The notes under the pieces: model-generated | Database searches by the model: none | Told to the model about the DNA's origin: nothing | What the model saw: only the letters and a program-made list of their open reading frames with translations | In this document: positions 56,780 to 64,000 of the stretch, one piece after another | How positions within the stretch are numbered: position 1 is the stretch's first letter | Layout of the letters: every line of letters begins with the position of its first letter | From: Saccharomycopsis phalli | Lineage: Eukaryota > Ascomycota > Saccharomycetes > Ascoideales > Saccharomycopsidaceae | Length of the DNA stretch: 64,000 nt | Assembly (NCBI GenBank): GCA_020342235.1 | Contig: CP073215.1 | Location: forward strand, 992,001-1,056,000 | Direction: 5' to 3' | Program-made: the position numbers and the translations under genes

Positions 56780-57910
56780 CTATTCCAACTTGATAGACGC
56801 TCTTCCCACCAAAGTCCCATTGGCCATCTTCTCAAACACCTCCTGACTCTCCTCCATCGAGTACTCCTTCACAGGGTAGCTGATGTTGTTGTGCGCAGCA
56901 ATGTTAAGACAGTCTTGGATATCCTTTCTGGAGCCAACCAACGAGCCCATGACCTTGATGTTGGCAAAAATCGGAATAGTAGGCGACAATTGCATCGACT
57001 CTGTCGCACCAGGGATCCCAATACACATCAACGTCCCGTGCTTGCCCAAACACTTTACCGACTCATTGTACACCTTGGCATCTGGAGTAAGCACAATTGC
57101 CCCATGGGCACCCCGCTTTGTATATTTGCGGACCTCAGCAGCAAAGTCGGGGGTGTTTTTGACGTCGATAAACGTCTCTGCGCCGTTTTCCAAGCAGGCC
57201 TTTCGCTTGCTGTCGCCCGAGTCAACCGCAATGATTCTGAGTCCAGCAACTTTGGCAAAGAAAATACCCATGGACCCTAACCCACCCCCAGCTCCTACAA
57301 TCACCAAGAAGTCTCCCGTCTGGAGATTAGCCTTTTTGATGCCCTTGTAGATCGTCACCCCGCCACAAAGCAACGGCCCAGCATACTTATCTGGCAAGTT
57401 CTCCGGCACAGTCACCAAGTAGTCGGTGTACAACGTGGAATACTGCTGGAACGTGCCGTCGCTTTGTGCGGCAATGTACTCTGAATTGTCGCAGTACGCC
57501 TCGCCGTCAGGCGTCAAGCAGCTTTCACACTGGTGACAGACCCGTTTGATCAACGGAAGCCCCACTTTGGTGCCCAAGGGGTACTTTTTCTCGTCGACAT
57601 TAGGCCCGTACCCAACGATTCTGCCGATCCCTTCGTGGCCTGTCACTTTACATTGCATAGGGAGCAAGTGCTTCCAGTGATCTGTCAAAAGTGAGAGGTC
57701 GGAATGACAGGCTCCAGTCAGCGAAAGCTTCACAAGCACCTGGTCCTTGCCCGGAACAGGAACCGGGTACTTGTCGTCGACCCTGAGCCGGAAATCCTTG
57801 CCCAACTTATCGGCAACCACTGCCTTTTGGAACTGTGGGATTGTGGCCATTGCTCTTCCAGAGCTCACGGCAAACCTTCGCAAGTTGTTCAATCTACCTA
57901 TTCGAATCAT
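56780..57910 (-). CDS. zinc alcohol dehydrogenase, probably mitochondrial (ADH3-like)
   Basis: 376 residues from ATG 57910 (the frame extends to 57943 without ATG). Catalytic zinc ligands Cys in TGACHSDL, His in VTGHEGIG and Cys in GPLLCGG; structural zinc Cys cluster CHQCESCLTPDGEAYC. NAD-binding VGAGGGLGSMG with Asp in IIAVDSGD (NAD preference). The first 25 residues are Arg-rich and hydroxylated (MIRIGRLNNLRRFAVSSGRA), an amphipathic presequence, and an internal MATIPQFQKAVV matches the start of cytosolic Adh1, as in yeast Adh3. Reduces acetaldehyde or oxidises ethanol. The substitution pattern is more divergent than Adh1/2/3 pairs usually show. Confidence 0.9.
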   Translation of the reverse strand: MIRIGRLNNLRRFAVSSGRAMATIPQFQKAVVADKLGKDFRLRVDDKYPVPVPGKDQVLVKLSLTGACHSDLSLLTDHWKHLLPMQCKVTGHEGIGRIVGYGPNVDEKKYPLGTKVGLPLIKRVCHQCESCLTPDGEAYCDNSEYIAAQSDGTFQQYSTLYTDYLVTVPENLPDKYAGPLLCGGVTIYKGIKKANLQTGDFLVIVGAGGGLGSMGIFFAKVAGLRIIAVDSGDSKRKACLENGAETFIDVKNTPDFAAEVRKYTKRGAHGAIVLTPDAKVYNESVKCLGKHGTLMCIGIPGATESMQLSPTIPIFANIKVMGSLVGSRKDIQDCLNIAAHNNISYPVKEYSMEESQEVFEKMANGTLVGRASIKLE

Positions 57911-60889
57911 GGTATGCGGTGCTACAATGACAGCCCAGTCCACTATTTATATTTCTCACTTTTGGGAAATGTGGAGTCACTCCACTTAGATGCCAATCTC
58001 AGACATTGCCCACCGCTTCTCAACCATGTTTTTAAAAGTATGTTCTTAGCCTAATCTCCACTGTCATTTTCCCGCTTATACGCATTGTTACTGCAGGCCG
58101 CGCTTCACATACAATACTCCTGAACCCCTATTGTATTTATTCTCAGGGCCATGCCCTATATTCCAGCAAATTGTTTCCATAGGGGGGTCGTGGGCTTTTA
58201 TTGCGGTCCTATATGATACCCATTGTGTAATAAAGCAACCCCCAGTTCTCCTTATCAAGTCTCTATCCTTGTCGTTTTTTCCTTCTGATTGTTTCATATC
58301 TAGCAACAGCTTTCCCCACATGGTCATTTGTTATTGTCAGGATCAAGGTACCATCAAACCGTCCTATTTAGACAAGTATTTCGTCGTTTTATCTACCTTC
58401 TCAACCGAATACATTCTATCAAAACACATCTTAGTTACTATACCTTCCCATTGGCACTTGTATAACCATGACGTAATGCCCTGGGTCGTAAAAATGACTC
58501 TGGCCTGCAATTGCTCAAGACAAAATTAATTGACCTCTTTATAATAGCCAGGTTGTCACTATTCTTGGCTACTGTCATTTATTCCAAAAGGAACCTCACA
58601 ATGCATACGTATCTTTCCTAACGTCCTCTCTCAACTATACCAATCTTTTGCACGTCACATGATTTTATATTGTAGCGTCGGTTAACAGTGAAATTGATAA
58701 TATTTATTCAACGCTATACCAGGCTTCCAGTGGTGATTGATATTTCACCGTCTACAACAATGTCGGCGCCGCTATGTAGTTGTCGGAAGAAAACCCTGCA
58801 GCAGAGTCAAAAAAACTTCCAGCTAGTATCTGTGCAAATGTACTGGAAGGTGCAATGTGCGTTCCTTAGACCGTTGGCAACATTGATCTACTCCGGACAG
58901 GAACGGTAGCTCTTCTAATGCTCTGTAACGAGAAGGAAGTCCAGTACTGGTGGGTAGGATCATACAAATTCCAATCCCCACATTGTTTGCAAAGAGGAGT
59001 CGAACTTGTTAGGAGGATCATCTGTAGATCTACTCTTGGACTCGGACGATCAAAAGGAAAGAAAATTTGAAATCGTGAAACGTTGATGGTGCAGGGTCCT
59101 CAGATCAACTGCATAATGGATTGGCGTCGTCAGTGAACAAGATCTTGATTCTGCGTGATATTATGCCCTGGCTGCTGAGTAATGGACTATTCGACAAAGT
59201 GTTTGTTTGGTCCTGACTAGGACTTCACGGGGAGGTTAAATATTGATAATATATCTTTCCAGATAGCATTATTGGATAGGTAAGTCCGTAAGTTTCACAA
59301 TAGGTCACATCACACGTTCATTAATGAGATTGGCATCTCTCAGACGTTCCGGTAGAGTATCCCTTGAGTCAACTGTTGAGCATATTACTACTCCATGAAA
59401 ATGAATTGGCTTTAGCTACATGTTCTGCTTGGATGTTAATCATGGCGAGATTTAAATTCTCGCATCATTCAATACCATACTACCTTGACACTTGGATACT
59501 CCTCTTCGGCATGTATTCATTTATATTTTCAATGAGATTCATTTCTTCCAATTACAACTCTCTATTAAAACTTCACATTTCTAACTCGGTCCTTGTTGAT
59601 ACATGTACCATACCAGCAATTATTCCGCACTGTTTGAAACTTCAATCTCTTCATCAACTAAACAATTGCACGTTCACAACATGATATTGTATCTAATATT
59701 GACATCAGTCTCCAATTATTTACAAAATACTTGTCATGCTTGAGACACACTGGGCAAACACTCTCAAAAAGAAGCATTAATACCGGAGTATATGTCAAAA
59801 TAGCCCGCCCAGCTAACCTTGTAAACAATTTTGTAGATACCCACCCAACGAAATATGATTGGTTTGCTTTATTAGGGAATCTTCTCTTCACACTTCAGGG
59901 AAGTTTGCCCCTGATGAGGTCCAGTAATTGACAAGTACATCACACCAGCCATGGGATCAAGATGAAACTTTGCATCTTGATTTCAGATAATAGTACTGCT
60001 TTAGATATTTAAATTGATAGTTCTTGAGAGATAATGTGTAATTATTGTTTTTCAATTTGTGGGAGAGGAATACGACAAGTGCAATTGACACCAGTGAATC
60101 CCAACCAAAATACAAATCTGGCAATAATATTATAAAAAGACAAAAACATGATATATATGAATTATTCTGGGATAACAGACAAATTATTACTACGTGTAAT
60201 CTATAATTCTAGTCCATTCTTGGATAAATGCACTCTTACTTCTCTAGGGCTAAAGGTACTCACTAATACAGATTTCCCAATATGGTTGATATTCAGATAG
60301 GGTTAAATTGGACTAATTAGTCTTGAGTCCAGAGTAGGTGGGGACTGTCGCCAATAATGAATGAAGAGCAGTACTTAGGACATGTAATTGATGACCAGTA
60401 CCGAGTCAATTACAAATGACTTTGGATATATTAAGATTGGAAAATAAATATAATTGTCCAAGAATAACACTAGTACTAAGTCAATTCTTCCATTGGGAGA
60501 GTGTGGTTGTATTAAGTTTGAATGACCGGATGCTTGACGGCAAAACACAAACAAGAGTTGATAAAATTTGATGACAGTATCAACTACCAGCTTAACCAAA
60601 GAATAAATATATCAAATATAATAAATACGGATATATAGGCATATATGTATACATAGATTGTGTGAGTCTTTTCTTGCGTGTCAGCAAGTACCGCAAATTA
60701 ATTGTCCATGCCGTGGCATAAGCCAATGCAAGAGACAGTAAAGTTCTCTTAAAGTAAATAGTCACACTAATTGTTGTGTGATTTTGGAAATAAGGCAATC
60801 AGATACCGAATATCAAGTTAAGAGCTCGATTTCTCGTGATTTTTGTCAAAAAAAATTTGACAGGGATGCGGGTGTGGAGGCGTGCAAAA
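57911..60889. other. AT-rich gene-poor tract, left part
   Basis: Nearly 3 kb without an ATG-initiated frame of coding quality on either strand. Begins with the ADH promoter. I see no tandem array, tRNA or known element; a TGTTG...CAACA pair at 59374-59681 was considered as a solo LTR and not accepted. Confidence 0.45.
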
Positions 60890-61123
60890 CTACCAATTCC
60901 CCAAGTTCTTCAAGCGATCTCTCAAAATCATCTCCGCATAAACGTTCCTTGAGTAGAAATGGCAGTTTCTACAGGCAGTGTGGGAACAGGTTGTGCAAAT
61001 CAAGCTCAATTTTCTTTCTAGAAAGGGCACCAACTGATTATGATACTCAAAATGAAACTGTTCAGTGCCACATTTGCAACACCGCCAATCTCTGACAGAG
61101 TAATACCGATCATTTGTATCCAT
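60890..61123 (-). CDS. 77-residue Cys-rich zinc-binding-like protein
   Basis: ATG 61123. Sequence shows RDWRCCKCG (Cys15/16 and 18), ICTTCSHTACRNCHFYSR (Cys43, 46, 51, 54) and an Arg/Leu tail. Three CxxC-type pairs plus His residues fit a double zinc ribbon/treble-clef, and the W-x-C-C-x-C-G entry is common in small fungal zinc-ribbon proteins. No family I can name. It stands alone in AT-rich DNA, its Cys pairs being hard to expect by chance, so I call it a probable small gene with unknown role. The opposite strand frame is the shadow. Confidence 0.5.
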   Translation of the reverse strand: MDTNDRYYSVRDWRCCKCGTEQFHFEYHNQLVPFLERKLSLICTTCSHTACRNCHFYSRNVYAEMILRDRLKNLGNW

Positions 61124-63102
61124 TTTAAATTCATGTAATAATCCTGGATAGCTAGAGAGTGGACAACCTGCTAAGTATCAATACACTTCATACACCTGAT
61201 GTGATTAAAAAAAAATATCAGAGTAACAGAAATTATGCACAATTGAAAATTTATAACAAGATTTGAGGTATATCAAATATGCAGAGATTCTCGCCGACAG
61301 TAGTTGCCCGATAAGAATAGAAGAGTCTGGGTGGGTTTCTGAAATACCATTTACTGTCAAATTTATATGCAACTTGGACTAATCTTCAGTTGTCCACTCC
61401 TTAATTTTAATTTCAATCTAAGTTACTCGCTAACAATAAAAATATTCTACATTTAGCAAATAAGCATGTGTAGCCTCAAGTGACTACACGTACATGAGCT
61501 ACCACCGTTATACCAGCGACATCTCCCCAAATAGTACTGGAAATTATACATTGCCGGACTCTGCGACAATTCATTCGTGTATAGTGCGCGATATTCGCTA
61601 GTAATAGCCCTTGCTGGGGCTCCGCAACCTACTCATTGTTGCTCCAGTGACAATATCAGCAATTCCAACGCTGGTACATGCGCCACTTTGGATCGACGAT
61701 CCAAAGTGGCGCAATCGTCACTGAATAATCTGGATCTCTGCTGCGAGAGCCTCTTGAGACTCTCACGGTAACTCTGGTGGAGGCCTAGTGCTTCCCAACC
61801 ATGCATGATCATGCGCTTGGCTATGCAATGTACACCATGTTAATCCCAAAGGAAGCCGAAACAGATTTCAAGGGGCGCCAGCCAAATGAGGTGAATTTCC
61901 GTATTTTAGCGTGGCTAATGCTTCTGGGGCTTGGTGTCTTAAATTTGTCTTGTGCTTGTCGAGGTTTTTCCTGGTGATCTTCCGTAAGCCCACAGGGGAT
62001 CATTGGACAGCCTGGAAAAATGGGGTACGAAAAACCTCCTATAATGCGCATCGTATTTTTCAAGCGTACTTTGGTAAATTGCTTGTACGGATGATTCGGC
62101 GAGAACCCGCAAAGTTGCAAAATTTGACTCCAGATCCCCACAGCAACAGTCTAAACGGCTTGATGCTTTATTCCCTCGTTTTGCTTGTCTCAAACCACTG
62201 CACCAGTGGGATTTGAATCCTTTATCCCAAGGCAAATGTATGATCATGCAGTACATTTCAAAGTTAATTTCGAACTAGACAACATCCTAAAACGGTATTG
62301 GGACATTTTTCAGCTTCTCAACACGACCCAGGTATATCACATTTAACAACAAACATCTGGATCAGCGCACACAGTCGCTCTATAACACCATCTCTGGATA
62401 TTATCAGCGATGCCGCCTCTAATGCAAAGACAAGCTCCGTTCTTGTCCGCTCTCCAAATGCGCGGAACCTTAAAGCCTGAGTTTAAATGTCGCAATGCCT
62501 GCATTATCACATTTTAGACATTCCCTTCGCTAACCGTTTTCCAAAATACTGTGACAAATTCATCCCTGATTCTGATCTTAGAAAGTGATACTCTAGCTCC
62601 TATCCGGACTGCGCGTCTCATCCTCTGCACCCTACAACGTTCCAGCCTACAATAAGGCTGCGCGTTGGGAATTATGAGACATTTTGCGCCAATAAAGTTA
62701 TAGGAACACAAATTATCTCGACGATATACAATTCGGCTTTAACCCCGTGGATTCAGTTTTCTTCGATCCGACAAGCCGACCTTGCCTAAATTCTGCAATT
62801 GCGATTCTTGGCACAGCAAAGTTCCAGCAAGTCAGGAATTCCAGTCATTACTTCAAATCTACAATTCTAACACGCCGTGTGATGAATCTCCCAAATCTAA
62901 ATGATACACGTGATGCAGTGGTACGCGGATTAACGCATTTTGCGGATTTATAACAACAATTCACTCCATATAAAAGCAAATATTGCCGACAGCTTTCTAT
63001 ATTACACACGTGACACCAACCAGAACAGACTTTGGACAAGAGGCCGTCATAACGTATCTGGTTTGCTCCGAGTGAGAATTGCAAGTTTTTAATAGAGGAA
63101 AA
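61124..63102. other. AT-rich gene-poor tract, right part
   Basis: About 2 kb without a supported gene. It contains the branched inverted-repeat structure at 61635-61729. Short frames lack ATG or coding composition. CACGTG occurs near 62908 and 63007. Confidence 0.45.
61635..61729. other. compact branched inverted-repeat structure with perfect 35-bp palindrome
   Basis: A perfect inverted repeat of 17-bp arms around one base (61679-61695 and 61697-61713, arm TGCGCCACTTTGGATCG). Beside it is a 7-bp hairpin TATCAGC/GCTGGTA (61654-61660, 61670-61676; one G-T pair, 9-nt loop). Both are enclosed by CAGTGAC/GTCACTG (61645-61651, 61717-61723) and by ATTGTT/AATAAT (61635-61640, 61724-61729). Junction strands are 2, 2 and 3 nt, a tight three-way junction. 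Could be a structured RNA, a cruciform or a relic hairpin element. Confidence 0.7.
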
Positions 63103-63339
63103 ATGACCAGACAAGTGCCATTCGTTGAGAAACTGGAAAAGCAGTTGGACAATACCAATATTATAATCGCACTCTTCTTTACCCAGGAGACAGCAAAAAT
63201 TCGTAATAAGGAAGGTCATGCCGTTTTTCCTGTTCTGTATTTGTTGATGAATGTATACTCTATTCTATGGTACTTGTCAAGAATCCATGGCTCCAGTCAA
63301 AAATTAAACTACAGCAACTTCCAAACAGTTCCACCATAA
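63103..63339 (+). CDS. possible 78-residue small protein
   Basis: ATG 63103 in the good context GGAAAAATGACC. Reads MTRQVPFVEKLEKQLDN, then NIIIALFFTQETAKIRNKEG and a hydrophobic stretch VFPVLYLLMNVYSILWYLS, possibly one membrane helix, ending FQTVPP. TATA-like CATATAAAAG lies about 140 bp upstream. I recognise no family. It may be a chance frame; the coherent N-terminal charged helix and good start context are its only support. Confidence 0.35.
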   Translation: MTRQVPFVEKLEKQLDNTNIIIALFFTQETAKIRNKEGHAVFPVLYLLMNVYSILWYLSRIHGSSQKLNYSNFQTVPP

Positions 63340-63717
63340 GGAGCACAGTTGATTCAGCAGCTCCTTTCTTGTGAGGACAAGTGACTCCAAAATGCGATAT
63401 CCACTTTAGAACCACCGATTACATGGGTAATTGACCAAGATCAAAGTCATTTTACTTGCCAAATTTGATTACCGAGCGTGTCGGAGTTACTGGGCAAATA
63501 TACCAGAGACGGGTGACCATTCAGTGGTTGTCAAAAAGCATATATACTTCTAAAGTAATATATACAGGTGGAATGAAATTTTGCATTTTATTTGCGTTTT
63601 ATTTTGCATTTTATTTTGCATCTGCTTTGTATCTCCAGTTCATCTTCTGCGATGCCATGGATACATTACCCGGACAACACAAGACTGATAACAGAAAGCA
63701 AGGGTACATTTATTTTC

Positions 63718-64000
63718 ATGTCATCCAACTCCTCGAGAAATGGGTCTCGAGCGGCTTCTCCTTTAAAAAGCAAGCATGTCAACCTTGGCTCATTTAATAA
63801 GACGCGTACAAAAGGTGACTTTGTCATGTACCAGGACTCGAGTCAATCGCCTACTCGAAGAAGCATCCACAACCACAAAGGGCGGAAACAAAAGTTTGCA
63901 ATATTCCAAGACGCGCCGGAAAATGAAAATATGGTGTATAATGGTGGAGTTTTTGTTGAGCTGGAAGATAAAGAGAATGACGTTTTTAAAGAGAATATGA
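63718..64000 (+). CDS. probable APC/C substrate or inhibitor (ABBA and KEN motifs), 5' part only
   Basis: ATG 63718 opens a frame running to the window edge, 94 codons. The N-terminus is disordered, Ser/Lys/Asn-rich. It contains CDK-type sites SPLK (14-17) and SPTR (44-47), two ABBA-like motifs FVMYQD (35-40) and FAIFQD (60-65; consensus F-x-[ILMV]-[FY]-x-[DE]) and two KEN boxes (85-87 in EDKEND, 91-93 in FKENM). ABBA and KEN motifs bind Cdc20/Cdh1. Yeast Acm1, B-type cyclins, Mad3/BubR1 and other APC/C clients carry such sets; Acm1 has a similar order (CDK site, FMLYEE, KEN). The identity needs the missing C-terminus. A shifted frame from ATG 63776 is the shadow. Confidence 0.65.
   Translation, partial: MSSNSSRNGSRAASPLKSKHVNLGSFNKTRTKGDFVMYQDSSQSPTRRSIHNHKGRKQKFAIFQDAPENENMVYNGGVFVELEDKENDVFKENM

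Noticed and set aside
56306-57280. 324-codon plus-strand frame rich in Ser, Leu and Tyr
   Set aside because: First half translates pyrimidine-rich repeats; second half is antisense to the alcohol dehydrogenase.
58131-58529. 132-codon plus-strand frame
   Set aside because: Starts at TTG without an early ATG; composition Cys/His/Ser-rich without pattern, in AT-rich DNA.
59374-59681. TGTTG...CAACA boundaries suggesting a solo LTR
   Set aside because: Five-base flanks (TCAAC and TGATA) do not form a target duplication, and no second copy or internal element is visible in the window. Could still be an old fossil, but unsupported.
62190-62235. tRNA-like boxes on the minus strand (TGGTGCAGTGG resembling an A box)
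   Set aside because: No B box at proper spacing and no cloverleaf can be drawn; the CCACTG/CAGTGG hairpin alone does not support a tRNA.
62848-63219. 123-codon minus-strand frame with several Cys
   Set aside because: Overlaps the better-started plus-strand small ORF, Cys spacing fits no zinc motif, and no other support.

Overview
The window reads as nuclear DNA of a budding yeast (Saccharomycotina). The gene set is yeast-like and intron-poor: ALG5, NOP53, RAD16, SHU2, SPP1, MGS1, GUT1, RNY1, a yapsin, a CSC1-type channel and a PIN4-type RNA-binding protein. The only two introns I can support are very short (40 and 39 nt), with GTAAGT donors and TACTAAC/CACTAAC branch sites. Leucine is mostly TTG and CTG is rare. 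At two conserved positions (RAD16 codon 682 and the aminotransferase at 32595) CTG stands where relatives usually have Ser, but at RAD16 codon 643 it stands where relatives have Leu. This leans towards the CTG-Ser clade without proving it. Nothing here identifies the species.

Layout. 0-9 kb: an FHA-domain SLMAP/VPS64-like gene (cut by the window start), a spliced PNUTS/REF2-like gene, a CSC1/TMEM63 channel, tRNA-Glu and a mitochondrial SLS1-like gene. 9-20 kb: a DAL5-type permease, a GPI-anchored yapsin, repeat-rich intergenic DNA, a Ser-rich gene of unknown function, spliced ALG5 and tRNA-Tyr. 20-31 kb: a 1,304-residue repeat and coiled-coil protein, an FMP42-like transporter and PIN4. 31-40 kb: a fold-type-I aminotransferase, NOP53, a chitinase, tRNA-Pro, tRNA-Ile, an MSI1/HAT2-like WD40 gene and an ARO8/ARO9 aminotransferase. 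40-58 kb: a DOG/GPP-type HAD phosphatase, SPP1 head-to-head with an S33 peptidase, RNase T2, then three DNA-maintenance genes in a row (MGS1, RAD16, SHU2), GUT1, a CDK-site-rich unknown gene and an alcohol dehydrogenase. 58-63.7 kb: an AT-rich, gene-poor tract holding two small ORFs and a compact branched inverted-repeat structure with a perfect 35-bp palindrome. At the right edge a gene begins whose first 94 residues carry two ABBA-like motifs, two KEN boxes and two CDK sites, which suggests an APC/C substrate or inhibitor.

The most pervasive feature is minisatellites. Most of the larger intergenic regions from 15 kb rightward carry their own tandem array (units of about 10 to 41 bp). Several proteins also carry in-frame arrays (NQNM, YELPQKS, GYTGPN, KQEVND, PISEQ), including two of the genome-maintenance proteins. 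Intergenic spacing is very uneven: 52 bp separates MGS1 and RAD16, and SPP1 and its neighbour have start codons that touch or overlap, while other gaps exceed 2 kb. I saw no CRISPR array, rRNA or recognisable intact mobile element.
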